From Candidatus Paracaedimonas acanthamoebae (lineage in GTDB: Bacteria > Pseudomonadota > Alphaproteobacteria > Caedimonadales > Caedimonadaceae), in contig JAFKGL010000014.1 in assembly GCA_017307065.1 (NCBI GenBank), positions 41,271-105,270 on the forward strand: DNA of 64,000 nucleotides. The letters run 5' to 3'. The number at the start of each line of letters is the position of its first letter. Position 1 is the first letter of the stretch. The position numbers were made by a program, and so were the translations under genes. The notes beneath the pieces were generated by a model that was given only the letters and a program-made list of their open reading frames with translations, ran no database searches and had not been told where the DNA came from. Positions 1 through 8,583 of this stretch are shown piece by piece.

Positions 1-190
1 GTTTTGGTGTTCGCACATTTATGATTTCAGCGTAAACAATCTCTAAGTCAATCGCTTTAGCAAGCCCTTTAGCTTCTACCAATCTAAGATTAGGATCTCT
101 ATTAGAACTAATATTGCTCTTAAAATTAGGATATAATAGAATTGTTCTTTGCGATTTTTTTATAAGCTCAGAAAATTCCTTAATTGCCAC
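1..190 (-). CDS. hflX: GTPase HflX, N-terminal fragment (runs off the window)
   Basis: Reading the minus strand from a GTG at 190 gives 63 open codons to the window edge. The peptide contains DPNLRLVEAKGLAKAIDLEI followed by VYAEIINVRTPK, which is the typical N-terminal domain of HflX (DPELRLEEAVGLA..IDLEVV family pattern). HflX is a ribosome-associated GTPase that splits stalled ribosomes. It lies directly downstream of hfq, the usual hfq-hflX order in proteobacteria, with a gap of about 15 bases. That spacing suggests cotranscription and perhaps translational coupling. The start is uncertain: an in-frame TTG at 202 also follows the hfq stop. The GTPase domain lies outside the window. Confidence 0.85.
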   Translation of the reverse strand, partial: MAIKEFSELIKKSQRTILLYPNFKSNISSNRDPNLRLVEAKGLAKAIDLEIVYAEIINVRTPK

Positions 191-205
191 AGAAAAAACC
201 AAACA

Positions 206-457
206 TTAACTTTCGTTATCTACATTCTCAGCATCAAATAATTGCACTGGATTTGTAGGCATTATCGTTGATATGGCATGCTTATAAACAAGCTGTGAAT
301 GCGCATCTCTTCTTAATAATACAGAGAAATTATCAAACCATGTGATAATACCTTGTAACTTTACACCATTTACAAGAAACAAAGTTACAGGATTTTTGTT
401 CTTACGAAGGTGATTTAAAAATGTATCTTGCAAATTACTTATCTTATCCGAAATCAT
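206..457 (-). CDS. hfq: RNA chaperone Hfq
   Basis: An 83-residue Sm-like protein that binds small RNAs and mRNA tails and promotes their pairing. Visible family features are the N-terminal [20 protein letters not shown] stretch, the [22 protein letters not shown]m1 region and the [11 protein letters not shown]m2 region, where the canonical motif is YKHAIST. Length is normal for alphaproteobacterial Hfq, which has a short C-terminal tail. A GGGG about 7 bases before the ATG can serve as ribosome binding site. A better-looking AAGGAGG lies about 35 bases upstream and is too far away to serve this ATG. The gene precedes hflX. Confidence 0.96.
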   Translation of the reverse strand: MISDKISNLQDTFLNHLRKNKNPVTLFLVNGVKLQGIITWFDNFSVLLRRDAHSQLVYKHAISTIMPTNPVQLFDAENVDNES

Positions 458-1654
458 ATGTTAACCCCATGTTACTCTAGACGTTTGCCTCCTTTTTCAA
501 TATTAATTAGTTCTTATGATTTTTTTTATTTTATAAGGGGCTTTTTTACAGAAGGCCTCAATAACGCCCTATTATCCACAAATTCTAAATGGTGGATGCT
601 TCATTTTCACATGTATTTAATCTCAAAGCATATACAAAAAGTACTTATACAAATATTAAGTACATACTTAAATTTTTATTCTACACTGATAAGGAATACA
701 TCCTCCATTGGTTTATAATGCCCTAGTAAACTAAACTCTTTATCTTAGTTTTTCTTAGTCCATATAACCATCAATGGATGAAAAATAATTATTCTATTTC
801 AAAAAGTCAACTTCTTTTCGTAAACATACGTCATTTTGTTTTCAAGTATTGAAAGATTCAACCATTGTAAAAATAAAACTTTACTTAATGTAGAGCCCTA
901 CTAATGTTTTTAATTTTTTTTAGATGATTTCAATTATAAATTTTCGCGTAAGTGATTTTCACTTCATTTGGCTGCATTGAATGCTTATTAAGATTAAGTG
1001 TTGTTATGTTACAAAGGGCTTTATCTAAAGAAACTTCTGATCAAATATCCTATTTTATGCAGCTAATATTTTAGTGTAATATTGCACAGGATTTATTTCT
1101 CCTTGCTCTTTAAGGCAGTAAATATAAAAATCTCAGCTATTTTTTTAAAAACTATCTAACTCTATCTCTTCGAATCATTTTACTGTTAATTTGAAGAAGC
1201 AGTTTTATTAAAATTATTGTCCCTATTAAAGATTCCCTCAGAGAATATTGTTTCTTGAAGCCAAATATAGTCTCTCATCATCGCATAATTTTTTAAATAA
1301 TCTGATGTTGATAAATAGCATTAAGAATGAATAGGTTTGTGAAGGAAAATTTAAGAACATCTTCCTGTACAATAAAATATAAAATGAGAGCCTCTTGTAA
1401 CTAAGTCTAAAATGGCCTTAGAGACATCTCCTTTAAAAGCTTATTGGTGAACACACTAAGCCTGTTCAAGAAGCAGGGCCGCTTTTTCTCTTAAAATCCC
1501 TTAGCATTATTTACATAATTATTAGACTTCGCCGAAATAGCAAGAGCGATTACTTTAGATAGTTGAGATATTCTTAGGAAAAAATAAATTTTCCCTTACA
1601 AATAACAACATGATCTATAATGCAAAAAATTCAACTTTAAAAAAGATTTCTAAG
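458..1654. other. Long non-coding stretch with no recognisable gene
   Basis: About 1.2 kb between hfq and trcR, very AT-rich and full of stops in all frames. I found no tRNA, no structural RNA signature and no recognisable protein fragment. It must contain the hfq promoter near its left end. The remainder may be decayed sequence, which is common in symbiont genomes, but nothing in it identifies a former gene. Confidence 0.5.
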
Positions 1655-2188
1655 CTAGATCCCTTCTGGGTGCATTTTCAAAACCTCTTCAACAGTTTGA
1701 TCAAGATCTCTTTGGGTGCACAACCCTAACGTTACAGGGTGTCGTGGCTTAATATTTAATGCTTTTTTATGGGTTTTATTCCGAATTGCATCAATAGTTG
1801 CTTTTGTTGTCCCTAAAAGTCTGCATAATAAAGTATCATTCATTTGCGGATAGTGTTTTAAGATCCATGCAATACCATCAGGTCGATCTTTACGCAAAGA
1901 AACCGGTGTATAGCGTCCTTTTTTCAGATTCTTATCTAAAATAGAGTCATGCTCTTTAAGAATTAAATGCTTAGATGAATCTTCTTCACATCGCTTAATT
2001 TCTTGAGCTGTTAATTGATTATTAGCGAGAGGGTCAAAAGGCACCAAACCAATACCAATTTCACCATCAGCAAGGGCCTGCACCTCAAGAAGATGTAATT
2101 CACAAAATGCTGCTATTTGCTCAAACGTTAATGTCGTATTTTCAACAAGCCAAAGTGCCGTTGCCTTTGGCATTAATGGAACAACCAT
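1655..2188 (-). CDS. trcR: DUF1013 family cell-cycle transcriptional regulator TrcR
   Basis: A 177-residue protein with the hallmark start PLMPKATALWLVENTTLTFE followed by QIAAFCELHLLEVQALADGE. This defines DUF1013, named TrcR in Caulobacter and almost universal in alphaproteobacteria including Rickettsia. The N-terminal half looks like a helix-turn-helix. A second helical segment is around residues 110-145 (ILKHYPQMNDTLLCRLLGTT). The family is linked to RNA polymerase association and cell-cycle transcription. AGGAAG a few bases upstream supports this start. It is followed across a long AT-rich gap by hfq and preceded by the phosphofructokinase gene on the same strand. The family call is firm; the role in this organism is inferred. 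Confidence 0.9.
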   Translation of the reverse strand: MVVPLMPKATALWLVENTTLTFEQIAAFCELHLLEVQALADGEIGIGLVPFDPLANNQLTAQEIKRCEEDSSKHLILKEHDSILDKNLKKGRYTPVSLRKDRPDGIAWILKHYPQMNDTLLCRLLGTTKATIDAIRNKTHKKALNIKPRHPVTLGLCTQRDLDQTVEEVLKMHPEGI

Positions 2189-2283
2189 TTTTCTTCCTTT
2201 CTTTAAGGATAATCACTTTTATTAGTTAGGTGATAATCTTTCTTTTATAATCTCATAAGTAATAGTTTTTGAGTATAACTCAA

Positions 2284-3369
2284 TTAACTTTCATCCCCAA
2301 GACAAATGCCTAAACCTCTCGCGGTTTGTACAAGCACACTTTCAGGATCAACAGCTCTATTTCGCGCAATAGCTTCAAGAATAGGCACATCAATAACTGT
2401 TCTATTTTGCCAAGCAACCATTCGATCAAACTTCTGTTCAGCAATTAAATCAACTGCTTTTACACCGAAAGCTGACGCCAAAATACGATCTGAAGCATCA
2501 GGCTGCCCCCCTCTTTGGACGTGACCCAAAACCATAAAACGGGTTTCTGCTCCTGTAAGACGCGTAATTTGATCACTCAAATAATGCCCAATTCCGCCAT
2601 ATCTTGCGCGTCCAGAAAGATCTTTAATTTGAATAGGTTGACCTTCCTCAGTTTTAACAGCTTCAGCAACAACAACAAGAGCAAAGTTACGCCCACGTTT
2701 TAAAAGTTGATTTATCTTATTCTGAACATGTTCTAATTTGTAAGGTATTTCAGGGATCAAAATGACGTCAGCTCCCCCCGCAATACCTGCTGTTAAAGCA
2801 ATATGCCCAGCGTCTCGTCCCATTAATTCTAAAACCATGACTCGATCATGGCTTGCAGCTGTCGGTTGTAGACGATCGAGAGCTTCTGTCGCTACATCTA
2901 CAGCAGTCATAAAACCAATTGATTGGTCTGTACATTCTAAATCATTATCGATCGTTTTAGGAATAGCGACGAAGGGGATGCTACCTCGCCGACAAAGCTC
3001 ATGAATAATCTTTAAACTTCCATCACCACCAATACCAATAAGAGCATCCAATCCAAGCATACGACAACCTTCAACAATTTCCATCGAACGATCTTTGAAA
3101 GATCCATCCGGCATAGGAAATGCAAAAGGGTCTCCTTTAGTTGTGGTACCCAAAATTGTTCCACCTCGATGGAACACGCCTTCTTCAAATGTCTCTATTG
3201 TCAAAGGTCGATATCCCACAGGACGATTTAAAAGGCCTATCGTTCCATGGTTAATACCAAAAACTTGCCAGCCATACCCATCGATTGCCCGCACAGTTAC
3301 CGCTCTTAAAACAGCATTTAATCCGGCACAATCGCCACCACTCGTTAAAATTCCAATTTTTTTTGTCAT
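2284..3369 (-). CDS. pfkA: 6-phosphofructokinase (phosphate donor uncertain)
   Basis: A 361-residue phosphofructokinase that phosphorylates fructose 6-phosphate at C1, the committing step of glycolysis. Family motifs are GGDCAGLNAV at residues 11-20, GGDGS at 114-118, PKTIDND at 137-143 (catalytic TIDND), MGRDAGHIAL around 183-193 and GHVQRGGQP near the C-terminus. The residue pair that reports donor choice is mixed. GGDG is the ATP-type residue and the Lys of PKTIDND is the residue usual in pyrophosphate enzymes, a combination known from the group III / mixed clade. The presence of this gene implies at least part of upper glycolysis, unlike classic Rickettsia. trcR lies 95 bases downstream. 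Confidence 0.92.
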   Translation of the reverse strand: MTKKIGILTSGGDCAGLNAVLRAVTVRAIDGYGWQVFGINHGTIGLLNRPVGYRPLTIETFEEGVFHRGGTILGTTTKGDPFAFPMPDGSFKDRSMEIVEGCRMLGLDALIGIGGDGSLKIIHELCRRGSIPFVAIPKTIDNDLECTDQSIGFMTAVDVATEALDRLQPTAASHDRVMVLELMGRDAGHIALTAGIAGGADVILIPEIPYKLEHVQNKINQLLKRGRNFALVVVAEAVKTEEGQPIQIKDLSGRARYGGIGHYLSDQITRLTGAETRFMVLGHVQRGGQPDASDRILASAFGVKAVDLIAEQKFDRMVAWQNRTVIDVPILEAIARNRAVDPESVLVQTARGLGICLGDES

Positions 3370-3509
3370 TGTTTTCCAATTATTTCTATTGAACAGACTA
3401 TTCAGAACCTATCTCATTTGGTATAACATGCGCAAGATGACTTAAAAAATTTTTATAAATGTGATAGTACAATGGTCAAAAAATTAATTAATCGCGAGTA
3501 CTAAAGCCA

Positions 3510-3710
3510 ATGGAATCAATGGAAATTGTTAAAATGCAGCTTGAAAAAGTTAGCGAGGAACATCGTGAACTTGATCATATGATTGAAAAGATGATGGAAG
3601 AGCGCATCGTCAATCAAGTTGCAGTACAACGGCTCAAAAAACGTAAATTACTCTTAAAAGATCAAATCCTAAGACTTAAAAGTCAATTACTTCCTGATAT
3701 TATTGCATAA
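3510..3710 (+). CDS. DUF465 / YdcH family small coiled-coil protein
   Basis: A 66-residue, highly charged, all-helical protein. The pattern EEHRELDHMIEKMMEE..... VAVQRLKKRKLLLKDQI matches DUF465 (YdcH), short proteins common in alphaproteobacteria whose function is unknown. It stands alone between the divergent pfk gene and tRNA-Arg. The ribosome binding site is poor, and an in-frame ATG three codons later is a possible alternative start. Confidence 0.85.
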   Translation: MESMEIVKMQLEKVSEEHRELDHMIEKMMEERIVNQVAVQRLKKRKLLLKDQILRLKSQLLPDIIA

Positions 3711-3716
3711 GAAAAA

Positions 3717-3793
3717 TGGTGCGCCCTGCAGGATTCGAACCTGCGACCTGCGGCTTAGAAGGCCGACGCTCTATCCAACTGAGCTAAGGGCGC
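3717..3793 (-). tRNA. tRNA-Arg (anticodon TCT)
   Basis: The minus strand folds into a full cloverleaf. The acceptor is GCGCCCT pairing with AGGGCGC, the D arm is GCTCAGTTGGATAGAGC, the anticodon loop is CTTCTAA giving TCT, and the T loop is GGTTCGAATCC. CCA is encoded at 3719-3717. It reads AGA codons. Confidence 0.97.
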
Positions 3794-3880
3794 ATGAGAT
3801 GCTTTCAATTTTTAATCTATTAAGTAAGCACTCACCGGCAATTTAATCGAGAAATGATGAGAGGTAAAGAAAATTTACAT

Positions 3881-3915
3881 AAAAAAATGCCCTAAGAAAT
3901 TTCTAGGGCATTTTT
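3881..3915 (-). terminator. Rho-independent terminator after the first patatin gene
   Basis: Inverted repeat TGCCCTA / TAGGGCA with the palindromic GAAATTTC in the loop. On the minus strand it is followed by seven T residues, and on the plus strand by five, so it may work in both directions. It lies just beyond the stop of the minus-strand patatin-like gene. Confidence 0.8.
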
Positions 3916-3937
3916 ACTAACTCACAAAAGAACTATC

Positions 3938-5401
3938 TTAGCGTTTAATATCTCTTTTTTGTTTATTTAATAATTTTGCAAAGGCTGACATTTCTTCACC
4001 ATGAGCAGTTGCCCAAGCAACTTCTTGTAATTTTTTCAGTGTTAACTCACTATAGTCTGCAAGATCAACTTTTTGTTCGAGCCCAAATTGTATCCGCGCA
4101 TAATGTTGAAGTTTTCCTTTTTTATGTAACCTTGCCATTGTATCTTCCACACCTTGCCCGGTAATTCCCATAAAAAATCCAGGAATGTTCCCAGGATTTC
4201 CAAAACCTAACTTTCCTGCATTTTTATTCAGCTGAAGGAATGATTCGGTACCCGTCCCAAGGGAAAGCATGTTTATTCTAACTTTTCTCCCTTGCTCTTT
4301 ATAACGATCCCGCGCATGTTCAAAGGCGATAGTTGCAGGGTTATTATAGCCAACGCCTCCATCAATAGCTGTGTACGATCCTTTCTTTGTTGTGACCTCT
4401 ATTCCAGGGAAATAAGTGGGAGCCGCACTTGTTGCACGTCCTGCCTCAAGCATTGATACATCTTTTGTATCTCCATCTTCACTGCTCAATAATTTCAGTG
4501 CTCCTGTTTTACTATCAACAGAAGTTACAGTAACAGGCACTTTAACTTCAGACAGTGCCGCCTCTCCAACATACTTTTTAATAACACTCTCAAGCCCTTC
4601 AGGCCGATAAGTAGCTCCTAAGAAACCACCGGGATTTGAAATTATATCCCAGGTACTACGCCCAAAAATAACTTTACCTTCTTTCACGTAGAGGTCGAGA
4701 ACTTCATTTGCAGAAAGACCACGCGCTAACAAGATTGCGGCTAATCCACCTGTTGATGTTCCATAAATACGATCAAATAATTGATGAGTTCTTAGCCCTG
4801 TCTTCATTTCAAGAGCTGCAAGCATTGTAAGAGTCCCAACTCCACGCATTCCCCCCCCATCAAGACAAAGAATATTTTCTTCTTCTCTAGAACCTGCACC
4901 TGTTATGAACTTTTTTATGATGTTTGGCTTCTTAGAAAAAGAAGTGCTTATTCCCTCTTCAAGGACAGCCCGCTGTACCCCACCATCTATGGCTTCTTCT
5001 AATCTATCTTCATAATGATGAATACTTTGAGCAAGGTTTTGAGCTTGTTGTTCTAATTCAGATCCTGCGCCAGCCTCTGCTCTTTCAAGTTTCTTATTAA
5101 CTTGCCACGCATCTTTGACAGCTTTCGCATATTCTACTTCATCCTTCTTATATTCGGTGACTTGTGACGCACTTACAGCAGGCTCACTTGTCTCGCCTTC
5201 CACAAAACTTGATTCGCAAGCAATACTATGCATCCTGCTGGCTGATGGCATAACGTCACGATTTTCTTCAGTGAGAGACCCCCCATTTCCGTGAACGCCA
5301 TAAGCGCCTCCCATTAATAAAAGAGAAGCTAATCGAGTGGCTGCATAAATTTTTAACTTGGATTTCTTTTGTGCGCACTTTGGGTTTTGTCGTGCTTTCA
5401 T
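3938..5401 (-). CDS. Exported patatin-like phospholipase, paralogue A
   Basis: A 487-residue protein predicted to hydrolyse acyl esters of lipids. The catalytic parts of a patatin are all present: oxyanion loop DGGGMRG at 181-187, nucleophile motif GTSTGG with Ser216, and DGG at 347-349 for the catalytic Asp. Residues about 1-38 are basic then hydrophobic (LASLLLMGGAYG), suggesting export. Residues 75-150 look coiled-coil. A strong AGGAGG supports the start. It lies next to a second patatin gene that shares the segment SSFVEGETSEP, so the two arose by tandem duplication. Patatins of intracellular bacteria (RP534, ExoU type) act on host membranes; that role here is inference. Confidence 0.88.
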   Translation of the reverse strand: MKARQNPKCAQKKSKLKIYAATRLASLLLMGGAYGVHGNGGSLTEENRDVMPSASRMHSIACESSFVEGETSEPAVSASQVTEYKKDEVEYAKAVKDAWQVNKKLERAEAGAGSELEQQAQNLAQSIHHYEDRLEEAIDGGVQRAVLEEGISTSFSKKPNIIKKFITGAGSREEENILCLDGGGMRGVGTLTMLAALEMKTGLRTHQLFDRIYGTSTGGLAAILLARGLSANEVLDLYVKEGKVIFGRSTWDIISNPGGFLGATYRPEGLESVIKKYVGEAALSEVKVPVTVTSVDSKTGALKLLSSEDGDTKDVSMLEAGRATSAAPTYFPGIEVTTKKGSYTAIDGGVGYNNPATIAFEHARDRYKEQGRKVRINMLSLGTGTESFLQLNKNAGKLGFGNPGNIPGFFMGITGQGVEDTMARLHKKGKLQHYARIQFGLEQKVDLADYSELTLKKLQEVAWATAHGEEMSAFAKLLNKQKRDIKR

Positions 5402-5608
5402 GATCTACCTCCTAAAGTTAGGGTTCAATTCACGATCTTATTGATAAGAAATTTTAAGAAAGTACGCAATTGCCTATAATGCATACATAAGATTCATCAA
5501 ATACACATAAGGATGAAAAGCAAGAATTAACAAATAGTTAACAAATAAATGAAGAATCAAAATTCAACTCATGTTAGATTTTTATATTCATTTTAAACTT
5601 ATTTTTTT

Positions 5609-5649
5609 GAGAAAATAAGATGGCCCCTTTGATTTTACATAAAGGGGCC
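5609..5649 (-). terminator. Probable terminator after the second patatin gene
   Basis: Nine-base arms GGCCCCTTT / AAAGGGGCC with a 10-base loop, directly downstream of the stop of the minus-strand patatin gene. The following minus-strand bases are T-rich (ATCTTATTTT) but not a clean T run. Confidence 0.6.
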
Positions 5650-5655
5650 TTTTCC

Positions 5656-7233
5656 TTAAGCGGCTATGTCTATTATGTTGTTTGTCTGAGCTGGTTCATT
5701 AACAATACTTACTTGTTCGCGTTCTTGAGGAAGTCTTAACATTTGACCTTTTTGGACTTCTTGTTTTCGTCTTTCAATATAAGCCCTAAACCCTTCATTT
5801 GTTTGGATAAATGTTGTTGCTAATTGTTGCATTAATGCAACTGATTTTGAACTTATATCTGCAAGGTCAATTTTAGTAGGCAACTGTATATTGAAGTAAT
5901 CATACTCATCAATGTCACCTATCTCCTTATGATCCTTCATTGCCTTACGAGTTTGAGTCATTTGATAATGGAACATCATTTCCATATCTGTACCTGGGTG
6001 AATAAAAGCCCACAACCCAGCCATCGTGTGAGGCTTATACACAGATACTTCTCCTGTTCCCAGGGTAAGAATGCTTGGCTTTTTACCAGGATTAAGCCTA
6101 CGATACTCTCTCAACGCAAGTTCACTTGGATCATTAGCGGAAAACCCACCATCTCGCGCAATAAAAGTTCCATTCTTAGTTTTAATCTCTTTAGCATCAA
6201 AGTAGGTTGTTGCAGCACTTGTTCCACGGCCAGCATCCAACATTGAAACTTCAGGATGTGAAGCACTAGAAAGCAAAATGCCTTCCTCTGTATCTACATT
6301 TTGCACAACTACACCAACTGGCACTTTTACATCTGCAAGCATTGCATCTCCAACTTGTTCCTCAATAACTGCTTCAAGTTGTGTTGCATCATAGGCAGAA
6401 CGAAAAAGTCCTAATGGATTCGTGAAATAATCCGAATAACTCCATGAGAAAATTCTATTTCCATTATTAAGATAAACATCAAGAACCTCACCCGCAGACA
6501 TGCCGCGCGCTAACATAAGAGCTGCAAGCCCTCCTGTCGACGTGCCATAAATACCTCCTTTGAAAAGCTCAAAAGTTTTCAAGCCTGTCTCTTCCTCGAG
6601 TGCCTTCAATTGCATGAGCTCAAGAATTCCTCGAAATCCACCTCCATGAAGCGCTAAAATATTGTCGCTTTCCTCTTGAGAATCGGGTTTGATAATCGAT
6701 TCTGAAGTTTTGGCTTTCTTCTTAGAAGAAAAAGCCTTAATCACCTTTTCTTTAGTTTGTTGAAGAAAACTTTTCTTGTCTAATTTTTCAACTTCTTTTT
6801 CTAAAAGCGCTTGTTGAACACCAACCTTAATATCTTCTTCTAGCTTTTCTTCAATCTCGTGGACACGTTGATCCCGCTTTTGAACTTTTTTCGTTAATTT
6901 TGATGTGTCTTTACCTTTTTTCTTTGCTTTTTCAAGCTTATCATGGGCTTTAAGAGACTTTACAAGTGCTTCTTCATATTGGGCTTCATGCCGTTTATAT
7001 GCCTCAACTTGTTTTTTAGAAGCATGCACAATAGGCTCACTTGTCTCACCTTCCACAAAACTTGATTGATATGCAGCATCATAGTGCCTTCCAACTTGAA
7101 GAGGCATGACTTCTCGGTTTTCTTCCCCAAGAATTTCACTATCTCCATGCCCACCGGCATAGGCTGTTCCCATAAGAAGAAGGGAACCTAATCTAAGAAC
7201 TGCGTATAATTTAAGAGCGTTAGGGTGACTCAT
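5656..7233 (-). CDS. Exported patatin-like phospholipase, paralogue B
   Basis: A lipid acyl hydrolase of the patatin family, 525 residues from the ATG at 7233. A GGAG six bases upstream favours this start over the ATG at 7245. Counting from 7245, the oxyanion loop is HGGGFRG at 200-206, the nucleophile is Ser236 in GTSTGG, and the DGG is at 365-367, so the dyad is intact although the first Asp of the usual DGGG is His. A hydrophobic N-terminus (LGSLLLMGTAYAGG) suggests export. A long Lys/Glu-rich coiled-coil (about 75-180) separates it from the catalytic domain and is longer than in paralogue A. It is divergent from rpmI. Confidence 0.87.
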   Translation of the reverse strand: MSHPNALKLYAVLRLGSLLLMGTAYAGGHGDSEILGEENREVMPLQVGRHYDAAYQSSFVEGETSEPIVHASKKQVEAYKRHEAQYEEALVKSLKAHDKLEKAKKKGKDTSKLTKKVQKRDQRVHEIEEKLEEDIKVGVQQALLEKEVEKLDKKSFLQQTKEKVIKAFSSKKKAKTSESIIKPDSQEESDNILALHGGGFRGILELMQLKALEEETGLKTFELFKGGIYGTSTGGLAALMLARGMSAGEVLDVYLNNGNRIFSWSYSDYFTNPLGLFRSAYDATQLEAVIEEQVGDAMLADVKVPVGVVVQNVDTEEGILLSSASHPEVSMLDAGRGTSAATTYFDAKEIKTKNGTFIARDGGFSANDPSELALREYRRLNPGKKPSILTLGTGEVSVYKPHTMAGLWAFIHPGTDMEMMFHYQMTQTRKAMKDHKEIGDIDEYDYFNIQLPTKIDLADISSKSVALMQQLATTFIQTNEGFRAYIERRKQEVQKGQMLRLPQEREQVSIVNEPAQTNNIIDIAA

Positions 7234-7545
7234 ATTTAACTCCATATTGGCGACTGTTTACATTTTACATATAGACAACAATCAAAAATCTTCAAGTGCG
7301 GAATTAACATACAAGCATTGCATTTTTTACAAAACACTCTTTATTTATAAGGAATGATTGTTCTCAAAATTTTTCCAGCATCAAAATAAACAAGATCAGA
7401 AAAGCTAAAAACTCAAGTATTGATTAAGGCAATAAAGATTGTTATAAGATGTCTTATGAGTGGCCTGGCGTAAGGTTATTAGAACTTTAGGGCATGCCTA
7501 TCCACTCAAGTTTTATTAAATATTCACTTTAAATAGGAATGAAAA
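7234..7545. other. Divergent intergenic region between patatin B and rpmI
   Basis: About 310 bases of AT-rich DNA. It holds the rpmI promoter listed separately and presumably the patatin B promoter. There is no translation factor IF-3 gene here, although infC usually precedes rpmI-rplT. No further gene is seen. Confidence 0.5.
7420..7448 (+). promoter_or_regulatory. Sigma-70 type promoter for rpmI-rplT
   Basis: TTGATT at 7420-7425 and TATAAG at 7443-7448 are separated by 17 bases, giving close matches to both consensus boxes. It leaves a leader of about 90 bases before rpmI. Confidence 0.65.
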
Positions 7546-7749
7546 ATGCCCAAACTTAAAACCAAAAGTAGCGTAAAAAAACGCTTCAAATTGACTGGTA
7601 CAGGCAAAGTTGTTATGGCCCAAGCCGGAAAACGCCATGGAATGATCAAGCGTACTCAGAAGATGATTCGTAATGCACGCGGAACAACCGTCATGTGTGA
7701 CCAAGATGCTAGAATCATTAAACGTAACTTTATTCCTTACGGACTTTAA
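7546..7749 (+). CDS. rpmI: 50S ribosomal protein L35
   Basis: A 67-residue basic protein of the large ribosomal subunit. [20 protein letters not shown] is the canonical L35 start, and the C-terminal region (KRNFIPYGL) resembles the usual end of the family. AGGA precedes the ATG. rplT follows after 14 bases, the conserved pairing. Confidence 0.97.
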   Translation: MPKLKTKSSVKKRFKLTGTGKVVMAQAGKRHGMIKRTQKMIRNARGTTVMCDQDARIIKRNFIPYGL

Positions 7750-7763
7750 GAGGAGATACTACC

Positions 7764-8126
7764 ATGGCCCGTGTAAAAAGAGGGACTACAACCCACGCTC
7801 GTCATAAAAAAATTATCAAAATGGCTTCTGGCTATTTTGGTCGTCGCAAAAATTGTTATCGTACAGCCGTTCAAGCTGTTGAAAAAAGCCTTCAATATGC
7901 TTATCGCGATCGCCGTACACGTAAGCGCAATTTCCGCGCCTTATGGATCCAACGTATTAATGCCGCAGCACGTGAATTTGGTCTTACCTATTCACAGTTC
8001 ATGAACGGTGTCCATAAAGCTGGCATCGAAGTTGATCGTAAAGTACTTGCTGATCTTGCTGCTCGTGAACCACAAGCATTTGAAGCAATTGTTAATCAAG
8101 CAAACAAAGCGCTTCAAGCAGCCTAA
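7764..8126 (+). CDS. rplT: 50S ribosomal protein L20
   Basis: A 120-residue large-subunit protein needed for early 23S rRNA assembly, which in many bacteria also represses its own operon. The N-terminal signature [20 protein letters not shown] and the region [20 protein letters not shown] are diagnostic. AGGAGA lies just upstream of the ATG. It is cotranscribed with rpmI. Confidence 0.98.
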   Translation: MARVKRGTTTHARHKKIIKMASGYFGRRKNCYRTAVQAVEKSLQYAYRDRRTRKRNFRALWIQRINAAAREFGLTYSQFMNGVHKAGIEVDRKVLADLAAREPQAFEAIVNQANKALQAA

Positions 8127-8583
8127 GCTTATAAAAACAACGTCTCTCCCCTCTCCTGCTATTTTAATAAGTAATAAGAGAGGGGATTGAAGTTAGATTC
8201 ATTTCTCGTGTTTTTAATCACCTAATCTCACATTCTCGATATACTTATTGAAGCGAGCTGGAATATTTCTTGAAAAGAAGATGAACCAGCAAGTCAAAGG
8301 GGAGGGAATATAGAGAAACTTTTCTGGCTCACCCTATAAGTATATTCTTAATTTATCCAATTGTCTAATTTTTATTAAGATCTTTGATATGCTCTAATGC
8401 ATCTCACTTTGTCTTTCCATCCTTTTATTAAGTATCCTAAGAAAATAATTATTACTAATCTTATCAACAACGTACCAATTGAAATCACTTCTCTAATTTT
8501 TGTCTTAAGCATTGTACGTTACAAAATTAAGCGTAGAATGAAGGCTATCTATAAAATCATAAAAACTGAGTAACTTATTTATC
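8127..8583. other. Intergenic region with two inverted repeats
   Basis: No gene is visible. At the left, CCCCTCTC (8148-8155) and GAGAGGGG (8178-8185) form an eight-base stem with a 22-base loop and no T run, a weak terminator candidate after rplT. Further right lies the imperfect long inverted repeat listed at 8239-8345. Confidence 0.5.
8239..8345. repeat. 107-base segment bounded by imperfect inverted repeats
   Basis: ATATACTTAT at 8239-8248 is matched exactly in inverse by ATAAGTATAT at 8336-8345. The similarity continues inward over about 25 bases (GAGCTGGAA against GAGCCAGAA, with a one-base offset). The interior has no reading frame. It could be a small non-autonomous element, an insertion-sequence scar or a structured RNA. 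Confidence 0.45.

Noticed and set aside
428..718. 96-codon plus-strand frame next to hfq
   Set aside because: It overlaps the hfq start in antisense, has no ribosome binding site and a random-looking composition.
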